In this document: positions 35,886 through 46,302 of the stretch, one piece after another
Position numbering within the stretch: position 1 is the first letter of the stretch
Layout: each line of letters starts with the position of its first letter
Source: Aphrophora alni
Taxonomy: Eukaryota; Arthropoda; Insecta; Hemiptera; Aphrophoridae
Length of the DNA: 64,000 nucleotides
NCBI GenBank assembly: GCA_963513935.1
Contig: OY740774.1
Location: 92,992,861 to 93,056,860, forward strand
Direction of reading: 5' to 3'
Position numbers and translations under genes: made by a program
The notes under the pieces: model-generated
The model's input: only the letters and a program-made list of their open reading frames with translations
What the model was told of the DNA's origin: nothing
Database searches by the model: none

Positions 35886-37033
35886 TAATTAAAGGAAGAT
35901 GTAGTTAATATTTGTCCTTTTATAAAAACACGGAAATTAAAAGTCTTGTTTCAGTATATGGATGGTACAATTCACTATTTAATTATTTAAAAAACACTCG
36001 TTGACATAATATTAATGATTTCTCTTTATACTCTGTGAATAGTGTTTATCGTCTTGTTGAATATTGTTAAGTATTTTGCGAATAAATTATTTCTGATTGT
36101 TGACAACGAATAAACATTTCCTTGCGTAAATTCTTGTATTTTTACTCCTTTAAATAAATAAAGATTCAAATTTTGTAATAATAATATTCAACATAAATCT
36201 AGCGTGACACGATAGTTGGGAAGTTATAAACATTAACGCGTTGTTGATGTTTTCATAACCTTATAAACTTAGCTATATATATGTATATGGTAATTAATGT
36301 TGACCTCTTTTTATATTTATCATATTTATTTTCTCACATATATAAAGTTATCTCATTATTAAAAACGTTTATGTGGAGTTTTTCACAGATATGTCTGTTT
36401 TGAAGTTTCCTGAACACAACAAACTTTAAATTAAATTATAAATTGGAATGTGCTAATTACAAAACTTTTTTATTATTATTATTAATTTTTTTTTTTATAT
36501 AACTGAAATTTTAATGATAGCTGCAATCAATAGTATTGGTAATGCAGTACACACCAAAGTTAAAATTGAGGAGTGTGGCCACATTATATACTTTTAGTAG
36601 TGAACTACATAATGAGATAGTTTCTATGATGCTGTTTGGATCTTGGTTAGGTGTTATTCATCTATGAAGACCAGAGTATCCCACCAACAGTTGAATGCAA
36701 AGTTACGTTTATCATTTATATTCAAATTAAGTGAGATGTATATCAAACTTTATGCAAAATCAGCCTTAAAAAAGAATACTATCAACACAACAAACTATCT
36801 TCATTTTCAAACAATGCTGCATATAGTTAGTATGTCCCATAAACCTCTCTCAATTCCCATGGATACGTCAGATTTCAACAGTGAGTTAAAAATGTGGCCC
36901 AGCCAAGGAGCCCACCAAACCAAAACCATAATAATTATAAATTAGGATGTAAAGGAATTCTAAATAATAAAATATGAATTGGCACTTGCGATTTTGTTGA
37001 GCAGTGCAATATCACGTAGAAGGGGGGGAGAGA
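35886..37033. other. AT-rich DNA, unassigned open frame
   Basis: A 100-codon frame at 36643-36945 has no recognisable domain. It precedes repeat E and may belong to the same element, but I cannot show that it codes. Confidence 0.4.
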
Positions 37034-37174
37034 CGAGGAGTGGAAGGCTTGAACCAGCGAGCCGAGCTGGAGTCTGTTCCGAGAGCCGCGAGAAGGAAGA
37101 CCGCTACGGGACGAGTTCAGGTCAGTCCATTTTCGGCCACGTGCTAGCTAAATTAAACGGTATGCTTTTCGGCC
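37034..37174 (+). repeat. Repeat E, copy 1, near-identical to copy 2
   Basis: 141 bp from cgaggagtggaaggcttgaa to gcttttcggcc, repeated at 37805-37950 with only a handful of substitutions and one 5-bp insertion. GC content is much above the surroundings. Could be a pair of LTR or SINE fragments. Confidence 0.8.
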
Positions 37175-37804
37175 ACTATGAATGCCTAGAGCCTTGTTCA
37201 AAAGGACAAGGCACGGAAGGGACCCAAAGGGTGTCCTTCAATTGTTAAAAACTCGACATCAATTTATAGTAACAGCAAAGTACTGTAAAATTGCCCATGC
37301 AGAAACCGAGCATCCCCACAATGAAGCCATGGTGATTTTTAATCCTATATCAGGTATATATTTTGGATACATTATTAAAATTTTGAATAAAATATTAGAA
37401 TTTTTATGATTGTGAGTAAAGGAATCAGAGGAAAAGTAACAAAAGAACACTTCTCTCTTAAAGACCGCAGATGCGCACCCAAGGTGGAAACAAGCACAAT
37501 AATTTTTTTTTTTTTTGTTTTCGCTTTTAGATTTAAGGGGGGTAAATACATTGGTAAAATTTGAAAGATGCCTAAATGGACACTCATTTCGTTTTAAATT
37601 AATCACTTTTAACAATAAAAAGGGTAATAATCGCTAGGAGGCAGTATTTTCTTCACCTAATTGCAGATTGTTAACTGATTTCAAAATTTTAATTAAGGCG
37701 CATGGGGACTTTGAAGGCATTTGGCAGTAATGAATTGACCTCACGTTCGTATTTTCTCTTTCTCCTTTCAAAATTTAAAAATATCTTGTAGTATATTTTT
37801 TTGG
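37175..37804. other. Spacer between the two repeat E copies
   Basis: About 630 bp without recognisable coding sequence; the 118-codon minus-strand frame (37259-37615) has no known motif. A T-rich run lies at 37502-37516. If E is a terminal repeat, this would be the interior of a short element. Confidence 0.4.
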
Positions 37805-37950
37805 CGAGGAGTGGAAGGCTTGAACCAGCGAGCCGAGCGGGAGTCTGTTCCGAGAGCCGCGAGAAGGAAGACCGCTACGAGACGAGGTCAGGTCAGTCCA
37901 TTTTCGGCCACGTGCTAGCTAAATTAAACGGTACCGTATGCTTTTCGGCC
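37805..37950 (+). repeat. Repeat E, copy 2
   Basis: Second copy of 37034-37174. The only length difference is an extra accgt within cggtaccgtatgc. Confidence 0.8.
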
Positions 37951-38273
37951 AATATTAAGGCTTTATCTTGCCGTTATGTCTTTTTAATAAGTTATAAATT
38001 ATAATTATTTCTGTAATCTTCTAATTCGGCACTAAAATAAAATATGACATTTAATTTCACTTGCGTTGCGTGCGTTCATTAGCGTCCTAACCCGACTCCT
38101 TGGCCCATCCTGACAAGATTCGGCTAAAGTGTACGCGGTCTCCAGCCAGCCGGAGCTTCCAGCTGGTCAAAAGAAGTGGAGACGGTCACAAAAACAATTT
38201 ACAAATAGCTACTGCCAATGGTTATCAAACTTGTAATGTAGGTAAATATATCCGAATACAAATTAAAATCTAT
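37951..38273. other. Unassigned GC-richer segment
   Basis: The part around 38060-38185 (ttgcgttgcgtgcg, ccaaccagccgg-like text) is much richer in GC than the window and lies directly after repeat E copy 2. It may be part of the same mobile element. No coding frame was recognised. Confidence 0.4.
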
Positions 38274-38453
38274 TAATGAAAAACCAAACACAATATTTAG
38301 TAAATTCTACAATTTCATTGAGTCTTGCCGACCATGGTTTTGCCAGCAACGGCATTTAGAAGGCAGCTTAACAAAGAATGAAACCATGGTCGGCAAGACT
38401 CAGTATAGTTGTAGAATTTTACTAAATATTGTGTTTGTTTTTTCATTGAAATA
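38274..38453. mobile_element. PLE-type terminal hairpin, family 4
   Basis: Arms 38274-38340 and 38381-38451 are inverted copies: aatgaaaaa.caaacacaat, atttagtaaa, ctacaa, gagtcttgccgaccatggttt. The last part, ggtcggc.agac ... atagaattttac, is also the 3' terminus of the PLE coding copy at 57525-58440, which ties this hairpin to an identifiable Penelope-like element. Confidence 0.75.
38326..38365 (-). ncRNA. Hammerhead-like fold with non-consensus core, family 4
   Basis: Minus strand: stem I TGCC, eight core bases TTCTAAAT, helix II GCC-GTTGCT-GGC, AAA in place of GAA, helix III ACCATGGT, C, then GGCA pairing with TGCC. Compared with the two other family 4 copies, stem I has changed from AGCC/GGCT to TGCC/GGCA, a compensatory change. 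The CTGANGA core is absent. Confidence 0.5.
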
Positions 38454-39631
38454 GAGTTCTACCAAGTACCTTCGGTCAATAGTGTAAATCGTATAAAATC
38501 TAATAAAAAATCAAAGTGAAATAATTATCTCAAAAAAATGATTGCAAAACGTAAGTAAAAACATGACTGTTTAATTAATACAAGATTCTTATATTTATTT
38601 AAATATATTTAAATTTTACATTATCCAGGAACTTTTTAGTGAATTTCATGTAAGTTATACAAATGAGTAATTATTCTTAATTTAAAAAATATATAATTAT
38701 AATATCTACTTGTCCATTTCTATTTTCATTGTCTAGTTTCTTTTTTTAATTTTTTTCGATAAATTTAGTCTAATATATAACGTTATATGAACCTGGTCAA
38801 GAGACTAGCGATTTACTTGGTGTATGAAAGCTCTGGTTTCAATAGCATTAACATTTCAAATTGTTACATTGTTGACTCCATATCGCAAGAACGATGGAAA
38901 TTGGCAGTGGGAAAGCAATGTGCTGGGCAGATATTATACGGCTGATAAACCGTCTAGAAGACCCATCGCGGAGCATTGCGCTATGTGATTTATATATCAA
39001 ATGAAATAAAAAATACAACTAAATTTACTTTCTTATAAACGAACCAAAGTTTCAATAGCTTAGTTGTCATATTCACTTGTTTATAGGTAAAAAAGCTCAT
39101 AGAGATTCAAGGAGTTCTAAGAATCTTATGTATTAGTATACAGGAAAGGTTGATGATGACGTACTAGGTGAAACTGTATATTGTAAAAAATTTGTATCTT
39201 ATTTTATATTTTAATTGTTCATTTTCCCCTTAAATTGCCCATTTTTAGTATATATTTATATGTGACCAAGAAGGTTAACTGAATACAGTAAAATAAATTA
39301 TTCTTAATACGTTTAATTTTCGTATAAATATTTCTGCAATTTAATGCGTTTCAAAATGGTCACAAGGACGTTATGCAAAATTGCAGCATCTCCTAATTAA
39401 AATACATCTATCTATAAACAGTGTATAGTAATTAAATGAAAATAAATTAATATAAAGTACTTTTCATGAAATGAAATGAAATTTATTTTGAAGTATATTT
39501 TAATTCAATATATACCTCCATTAAGATAATAACTTATTAATTTTTAAACTTCCTCCTGTTAAACAAAACTTATAATTTACACTTAAATTAAACCAAAACA
39601 GAAGTTAAACCTTTTACATTAATATCATATG
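38454..39631. other. AT-rich DNA, no gene seen
   Basis: No supportable feature. Confidence 0.5.
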
Positions 39632-39756
39632 AATTTAACCTTTAAAAAAATTAATAAAAAGAAATTACTACAAAATAAAGGGACAGGCTATATGGGGTTA
39701 ATTTTGATAGGCTGAATAATTATCAGGCAGGCAAAAAGTAACGTTAAAATTTATAA
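39632..39756 (+). repeat. Direct repeat F, copy 1
   Basis: Shares aatttaacctttaaaaaaat, actacaaaataaagggacag, gctatatg and ctgaataattat.....aggcaaaaagtaac with 40934-41054. Confidence 0.75.
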
Positions 39757-40182
39757 TGTAATATGTAAGATATATTTTTTTAATTAAATTTATTTTCGAA
39801 AATATCCTCTTTAGACGCGAAATGTGAAAAAAATGAAATTATAATTATTTAAACATTTTCCCAACCGTTTCAGGAGTCTGAAGTAATACGAGTGTTTTAA
39901 GAAATTAATTAAAATTTTTATTTAGAATTTGTTCTTCAATACTATTCCATAATTATTCAAGTTAAATAGCTAAGTAAAAGGCCGTATGCTTAAATGCTTG
40001 TTGTAAGTCCACAATCAATGAAAGATAAATCCTTAAACTAGTTATCTATGCACAGATAATCTTTCCATCCATCGAAAATAATAGTCTAGTTACTATTATT
40101 ACTAACACTGGATGAAATTTTAATCTGTTTCGCGTCCAAAAAGAGTTTTTTTATTTTTCCGGCGCTTGTTTAATTACACGGT
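39757..40182. other. AT-rich DNA, no gene seen
   Basis: Nothing supportable. Confidence 0.5.
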
Positions 40183-40262
40183 AAAAGAAAAAGTTTAGTC
40201 TCATAATACAAGTTTTAATCTAATTTAAATATATGCACATATAAATTGGATTTAATTTATTG
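40183..40262 (+). repeat. Direct repeat G, copy 1
   Basis: Shares acaagttttaatctaattta, aatatatgcacata and aaattggatttaatttat with 49683-49761. Confidence 0.7.
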
Positions 40263-40933
40263 ACATAAAATTTACTACCGAGGGAGTCAACTGTATAAAT
40301 CTAGATACTCATAACCATATATTTTCTGACGTCATGTAAATCTCTTAGTTTTGAGTAAGAATTTAAATTTTAGAGAAATATGTAGATAGGTTATATTCCG
40401 TCACATATATATATATACCTAGTAGAGAGACAGTTAAGTAATACATATAACCTAACCTAACCTAGTATAGAGAACTTTAAGTAATACATCTTAAAAAAAG
40501 AAAAACATGTGAACAGATTTTAATAAAATTTTAATCCTCTTTAAAAATGAAAAATCTGCCGATAGCTGTAGTAAGAAGTGAAAAAAAAAAACAATTAACG
40601 TTCTGAATTGTGAATTTTTAAGTGATTTATTTTTAAGAACCCAAATAGAACTTATTTGTAACTATCTTCCTATAATGTCAATTCTCGAGTATTCGGGGGG
40701 AGGGGGAATCTGTCATGAAGCTGTTGTTAAAATATAATTTATCCAAATTTTCTCTCCCGACACAAATTTTGAGGAAATTTAAAGATTAACCTCAAAACAA
40801 TGCAAAGTGAAAAATATAATTATTTGTAAATTATATTTATATGAATGATTAAGTTAATAATGTCAACTTATTTGCCACGGTTAATTTGTGTTATTATTTA
40901 TTTCCTACAGTACAACTTCTACAGCATAACATG
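40263..40933. other. AT-rich DNA with a few telomere-like pentamers
   Basis: ataacctaacctaaccta at 40446-40463 matches the array at 23.2 kb. A G-rich run is at 40696-40708. No gene seen. Confidence 0.45.
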
Positions 40934-41054
40934 TATTTAACCTTTAAAAAAATTAACTAAAACAAAGTACTACAAAATAAAGGGACAGGCTATATGTGGA
41001 TAATTTTGATAGACTGAATAATTATTGGTCAGGCAAAAAGTAACATTAATTTAT
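40934..41054 (+). repeat. Direct repeat F, copy 2
   Basis: Second copy of 39632-39756. The 84-codon open frame from 41025 starts within it and is not a credible gene. Confidence 0.75.
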
Positions 41055-41275
41055 ATATTATTATTATTGTCGGTTATTTATTCCGTGTGTCCCAAAAGCC
41101 CTGGACCGGTTCAAGAACTTGAAAATGAAAAAAGGTACAAAAAGGATATTTTAGTTTTTGGAAAAAGGAGATATTTTTACCTGTCCCCTCCACAAATGGG
41201 GATTTTGAGGGTTAACTCAATAATATTAAATGCAAACTCCCATCGAGTGACTCCTCACGTTTTCAAAGTGCTTTT

Positions 41276-42002
41276 TTAGTAAATACAACTCCGCAAACTA
41301 GAAGTCGATATCTAGCTCCTATCTAAAATGGCGAGCGTTCATATATTTGAAACAATTATTTTACTTTATTAATTTAATTTACAAATAGATGACTACTGCG
41401 GGATCAAAACTTATTAAATACATTTGTGACCGTAGGTTCTAATCATAATAACTGTTATTACATATTAAATATAGTATGAATTCCTATTACAGGGTGTAGA
41501 AAAGTGATATGTTGATATAATTTTAATATTTAATTTTGCAAAGCGGATTTTCCCATTTGTCCAACATATAAACAATACAGCAGAAGATTTCGAGAAAAAT
41601 AAGTTTTAGTGGGCTTTCCACTTTAACATAAAGCCAGTTAAAGGTTATTTGTAAAAGAATTAAATACTAGTTTCGCCGCTTTATTGGGAAATGTCAACTT
41701 TAACTTGCTCTAAACCATAATTTATTGGTATTTTAATATAATCAATCATTCAAAGTTCTTTACACACCCTGTACTGGGAATCTGTATATATATATATATA
41801 TTTTCAAATTTCCATAACAGTAATATTATAATTACATTACATTTTCTCAATACATATTGATCCTATATTCTCGTGTTCTAATTAATTAATTGTGAATGAA
41901 ATAAATAACTTAAAATAGTCGTTTCAAATATTTTAACGGCCGCCATTTTAGATAGGAGCTAGATATCGACCTCTAGTTTGAAGAGTAGTATTTTACTAAA
42001 TA
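41276..42002. mobile_element. MITE-like element with ~85-bp terminal inverted repeats
   Basis: Left TIR 41278-41362 and right TIR 41918-42002 share, inverted, ttagtaaa, caaactaga, gtcgatatctagctcctatc, taaaatggcg and atatttgaaac. The sequence tagataggagctagatatcg near each end is itself partly self-complementary. The interior has no coding frame and contains a second, smaller TIR element. Confidence 0.7.
41488..41773. mobile_element. Nested small TIR element
   Basis: Begins tacagggtgtagaaaag and ends ctttacacaccctgta, which is its inverted near copy. About 286 bp, non-coding, lying inside the larger element at 41276-42002. Clear target-site duplication not seen. Confidence 0.5.
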
Positions 42003-42080
42003 ATCCCTTTAAAATGAAATTTAACATTTACGTTTATCAACTTTAATGTAATAGCAGATATTTCTTGTTGAAACTCCATA

Positions 42081-42288
42081 TTCAAGGATAAAATAAAGCA
42101 AAAGATTAATGTTTCAAATATTTTAATAATATAAATGAGCTACAATTGTTTCGCCTTGCGGCATCAATGATGATGCCTTGAGTTTCGCCTTGAGTTGCCC
42201 GATGATGCCGCAAGGCGAAACAATTGTAGCTCATTTATATTATTAAAATATTTGAAACATTAAGCTTTTTCTTTATTTTATCCTTAGA
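42081..42288. mobile_element. PLE-type terminal hairpin, family 2
   Basis: Arms carry aaggataaaataaagc, gtttcaaatattttaataat, ataaatgagctacaattg and their complements. The outer left flank agatatttcttgttgaaact matches, inverted, the outer right flank of the hairpin at 18066. The apex holds an extra partial duplication of the tgatgatgcc block. Confidence 0.75.
42191..42234 (+). ncRNA. Hammerhead motif, family 2
   Basis: TTGC, core CCGATGA (42199-42205; U4 is C), T, helix II GCC-GCAA-GGC with a GNRA loop, GAA, helix III ACAATTGT palindrome, A at 42228, GCTCA. The left arm has a rearranged core and keeps only GCC-GCAA-GGC-GAAACAATTGTAG. Confidence 0.65.
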
Positions 42289-42849
42289 TTTACGTTTATT
42301 TATTATTGTGTATTATGTATTAGTGTTTCGTCGGTGTGAATGTCATCTATTGATGGTACTAGTATAGATACAGCTGTCATGACAAAGTGAAATAAACATC
42401 TGCATGACGTAAGTAGGTTAGACCCATTATAGTTTTTGTATTAAGCAAGTCGTGAAAAAAAATGAAAATTATAAGTTGAATTTCATATCACTTTGTAAAC
42501 ATTTATGACGAAAAAACAGTGCACAAGTGTAAATTGTGTTATTCTTTTACCTACTGTTTAATTATAGAACATTATAATAAAACGACAATATTCCTCCATT
42601 TTATTTTCTGTAATTGCATTCTTATCTCATCATATTCAAACTGATAATACAACCTGCAGCAATTATGAACAGGCTTAAGACACAACCATTTCGCTGCAAT
42701 AACCTTTATGTAATACTTTAGTATAAAGCAAGTACTGAAAAAAATTACTCTTCTAAAAAAAATTTCATAAAAATAAAACACGTGTTAGAACTAAGAGATT
42801 ACATGAAATTGTTTTGAAATGTGACAAAGAATCGCTTAAGAGACAATAG
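42289..42849. other. AT-rich DNA, no gene seen
   Basis: Nothing supportable. Confidence 0.5.
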
Positions 42850-42920
42850 ACCATTTTATCCACCTGCTCTTCACTTAATACCACTTTGTTCAATGAGTCA
42901 CATCCTTTATATTGTCTACA
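42850..42920 (-). repeat. Dispersed repeat C, copy 4
   Basis: Reverse complement: aaaggatgtgactcattga, acaaagtggtattaagtgaa, gagcaggtggataaaatgg. The best preserved version of the family. Confidence 0.65.
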
Positions 42921-43065
42921 GCGATCTGTTATCATCCATTTATGTGTTGTAATAAAACACAAGTTGTGAGTACACAGTTAAATCATCCAGCTTCATGTCC
43001 TTAGTACAAGTGGTATTAAAGTAGGCTATCTTCATTTAACATTATGAACTTACAGTTTTTTAACA

Positions 43066-43297
43066 CGAAGTCTAGTTTTGAAAAGCTTGAATTACATCAA
43101 CGGGAGCTAATTTTTTTTCAGTCATTTTTAAATATGAAATATGTTATAATCTAATCTATATCATAAAAGGCAAACATCTTTTGACCTCGGTTAATGCAAA
43201 CAACATTCGTTCACATTTATATTTATGTAAATGAAATTATTTACTGTCTCTTAAAAATATATTTACCACGATTATATATAAACATTGTATAGTTTTT
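43066..43297 (+). pseudogene. Possible non-LTR retrotransposon C-terminal remnant, copy H1
   Basis: In broken frames it encodes SSFEKLELHQRELI, then YNLIYIIKGKHLLTSV, NANNIRSHLYL and NIFTTIIYKHCIVF. An inverted copy at 46083-46302 reads the same with different stops. The order L..L..R....D/N.......N..R.H..... ...N.FT..V/I resembles the tail found after the reverse transcriptase of some CR1/Jockey-type elements (NNTRGH, then NFF..RV). The similarity is from memory and weak; the two copies agreeing at protein level is the better evidence for past coding. Confidence 0.35.
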
Positions 43298-43631
43298 GTA
43301 AATTTGTCTAGTGATATGAAAAAACGGCTTTTGTTTATAAAGGCCCACTTTAAATCTATAACCTATTTGTATTTTTTTAATTGAATGCAATAAAACTATA
43401 CTGGTTGCTATGATACCAGACCACTAATAGAACAAATAAATAATTTATTCGGCATAAACTAATTTTTTCCTACTCATATTTTGGTTTTGGTAAATGTATT
43501 CTACTATGCTGTGTATTTGATCTCAATCTCGATAAAAAATCGAATCTCAAATAAATAAACAGCAACTAAAACGTGCAATAATAATTTTAATTTTCCATAC
43601 GTAAAAATGTCTGGATATGACAGAGATGGTA

Positions 43632-43662
<31 letters not shown>

Positions 43663-43729
43663 CATTACTTTTGAGACCGATGGTTCTTGGTGGAATTCCA
43701 TGTTAAAAGATAATAAAACACATTTTTTA
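43298..43729. repeat. AT-rich spacer with a T26 run
   Basis: T run at 43637-43662; no gene seen. The 65-codon frame on the minus strand uses the complement of this run as poly-lysine and is an artefact. Confidence 0.6.
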
Positions 43730-43930
43730 AATTTTTTATTTTGTACTATCCACTTTTTATTAGTCTAGCCGACCAATGGTTTCGCCTGCTAAGGCATTGA
43801 CGAGGCTGTATTACAGACTGAAGAAAAGTAAACCTTAAAACTAGAGGGTGGGAGTAAGGATACAAAGAATGGAAGGTTGGGGAAATACCCGGCCTAGGCA
43901 AAGACCATAGGAACAATACAGATTGGGAAA
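43730..43930 (-). mobile_element. Penelope-like 3' tail, family 4
   Basis: On the minus strand it resembles the tail after the PLE frame at 58221-58440: a ggtctttg-rich block, tttcttcag, then gcctcgtcaatgcc, ggcgaaaccat and ggtcggctagac. No endonuclease frame remains. Confidence 0.65.
43767..43807 (-). ncRNA. Hammerhead-like fold with non-consensus core, family 4
   Basis: Minus strand: stem I AGCC, eight core bases TCGTCAAT, helix II GCC-TTAGCA-GGC, GAA, helix III ACCATTGGT (one extra T in the palindrome), C, GGCT. Same replaced core as at 58332. Confidence 0.5.
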
Positions 43931-44029
43931 ACCAGTTGATTGTTCTACGTACAAATAACTTTTAAAGGTTTTACTAATGGAGAGTTATACAAATCTAACT
44001 GGTCATTTACTTGATACTTGATACTTAGC

Positions 44030-44345
44030 TGGATGTGAAGATTAATATAAGAAAAATTAAAGGAGTTTAGAGTTACCAACATGACATGTTGTGAAACGAA
44101 AGAAGTTGAACGAGTTTAAGAGTTTTTTTACTTGGGAAGTTTATTATCTATTAGTGGATGAATGGAGGAGAACATGTATAGTAGACGAAAAAAGGTTAAG
44201 CGTGCCTTTGTTCACCTGAATCAAATTTTGAGATTAAGACAATAACTGAAAGAAGTTTGAATGATCTTTTCTCATTTATTTCAGTTTCATCGTGGATAAT
44301 GGCTACAGGTTTCAGAAGGAGGCAAGCGAAAGAAAATAAGTAAAA
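44030..44345 (+). pseudogene. Non-LTR reverse transcriptase remnant
   Basis: One frame reads LDVKINIRKIKGV, and a second frame continues EVERV-stop-EFFYLGSLLSISG-stop-MEENMYSRRKKVKRAFVHLNQILRLRQ. This matches, in order, the (G)LKIN..KTK, V..F.YLGS.....G and I..R...A..AF..L..IL blocks that follow the catalytic region in RTE- and CR1-like reverse transcriptases. There are at least one frameshift and several stops, and the catalytic FADD region is not visible upstream, so this is a dead fragment. Confidence rests on the YLGS block and the spacing. Confidence 0.5.
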
Positions 44346-44601
44346 ATCAACTCGGACATTTGTAAGCAAATGACTAAGATGTATTATTTGTTTTTTTAAT
44401 TATTGAATAATGATCGATTGATCAATTATTAGTGTAATTGATTTAAACATTAGCCATCATTGGATGTGTAAATATTATTACAGGACGTTTCAAGAATATA
44501 GATTACTCCTGTTTTTAAATGATAAACCTAGTTTCTAAAATATACTACCCCTTCCATAATCCTAGTATCAATGAACTTGACTTGTAAGATGTTTTAAAAT
44601 T

Positions 44602-44835
44602 AAAGTAGAAACTGAACACAATTTCTTACAAATAATAACTTTATTAACGCAACAATATGGCCATCGTCAGTTATGAATGAGCTGCAGTAATAAAACTATA
44701 ACTGTTTTTGTTACTGTAACAATTATAGTTTGATTATTGTAGCGCTTGCATCACTAAAGATGACGACATTGTTTTTGAAACGTCTTTGTAATAGAAAAAC
44801 TTATTAAGTTTAAGACATTTTGTGTCAGGTTTTAT
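44602..44835. mobile_element. PLE-type terminal hairpin, family 3, decayed
   Basis: Left part (gaaactgaacacaatttctta, aataataacttatt-like) is an imperfect inverted copy of the right part (aacttattaagtttaagaca, ttttgtgtcaggttt). The loop contains aaactata ... tatagttt. The right hammerhead reads CTAAAGA (G5 lost), T, GACGAC..., GAAACGTCT; the left keeps CTGACGA but has lost GAAA. Both are therefore inactive. Confidence 0.55.
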
Positions 44836-44840
44836 TTAAA

Positions 44841-46082
44841 TTTTATAAGCCTAATCCTATAATCAAAATTAAAACTAGTAATATTTGTGACACATAGAGG
44901 GTGTCTTGCACACTTGTTTTCAGTTTTTTATCACACATTGGTGAAATGATCTGGTGATTTGCAAACTGGGCGAGCGCCCAACGCAATGTGTAGCTTGATA
45001 GGGATAGGCGTATTTTTCCGTTGTGCTTAATTTTATTTGGGTTGGTAAAATATTTGCGAATGTTCAGGAAAGTCCCTAAAAACGGTCGGCTATGGTGATC
45101 TTAAAGGGATAAAATTAATAGCGTACTCACGAATCGGAAATAATTTGTGTTAAACAAAAAATAGCCTACTTGTAATCTGTGTTTTTGGACCAACGTCTTT
45201 AATTTATTTGTAAGGTTATGTGTGTAGCAGTATATGTTTTCTTTTCTATTTTTTCATTAAAAATAGTTAATGAATAGAGTAGTCTAAGATAAAGAGAAGA
45301 AGCTGTAATTTAACAGATATTCTGGAGTGATGTATAACTTTGAGTACGGGCTAACCGTTTTGTCAGGACATCGTTAGCAAGTCTCCTTAGCTTTCATTTT
45401 TGAAATTGGTAATATTAAAAACCACTCACTTAAGTAAAGAACCCTTCACACTACAAGAAGGTATCTAGGGCTACACTATATCTGAAACAAGACTACGTAG
45501 AAATATGACCAAGAAAACTACAAGTTAGTCAGCAATAATACCCCAACTGGCAAACATCAAGTTGATTCAGGTCAATTGAGCAGAACAGATTGTGTGCCAA
45601 GGATGTAGTTACGAGGGTAGAATGTCGTATATTAATTTGGATGTTCAAAAATGTAGATAATGTCCGTATAAATTTTACCAACAATTTTACATCTATATTA
45701 GATATAAGACAGCACACAGTTATAGAAACCATCAAATAAAACTCATAAAAACGATAATTAAGAAAGGAAGTGAAATGTTATTGACCACAATTTGAGAAAG
45801 GAAGAAGTGAAGTAACAAGGCAGCCCTAGACTTCACCACTGCGGCATAGAAAGAGAGAATTGCCAAGCATGATTTGTAGACGAAAGATGATGCGATCAGT
45901 GGGGATGACATTAAGAGAGAGAAATAAAGGCGAGGGTGCTGAATGAGGTGGAGATTATTTTTACAGAAATATTTTTCTTGAAGGAATCAAAGAATAAAAG
46001 TACAAATTTAATTTTTTTTAATATCTAACGTTCAATTATACTAATTAAAGTATTTAAAATAGTACTCAGATACAAATTTAAA
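44841..46082. other. AT-rich DNA, no gene seen
   Basis: The 45790-45955 part is richer in GA (aagaagtgaagtaacaagg, agagagagaaataaagg) and may be retroelement debris, but no family could be named. Confidence 0.4.
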
Positions 46083-46302
46083 AAAAAACTATACAATGTT
46101 TATATACAATTGTGGTAAATATATTTTGGAGAGACAGTGTATAATTACATTTAAATAAATATAAATGTGAACGAATGTTGTTTGCGGTAACTGAGGTCAA
46201 AAGATGTTTGCCTTTTATGATATATATTAGATCATAACATATTTCAAATTTAAAAATTAGCTCCCGTTGATGTAATTCTAGCTTTTCAAAACTAGACTTC
46301 GC
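46083..46302 (-). pseudogene. Possible non-LTR retrotransposon C-terminal remnant, copy H2
   Basis: Inverted copy of 43066-43297. On the minus strand the frame is open for 82 codons (46326-46078) and reads SSFEKLELHQRELIFKFE, YDLIYIIKGKHLL, TANNIRSHLYLFK and NIFTTIVYKHCIVFF. This copy preserves the frame better than H1 and should be used for any database search. Confidence 0.4.

Noticed and set aside
36643..36945. 100-codon frame before repeat E
   Set aside because: No known motif and an AT-driven composition; kept only as an unassigned frame.
43504..43701. Frame with a poly-lysine stretch
   Set aside because: Created by the complement of a T26 homopolymer.
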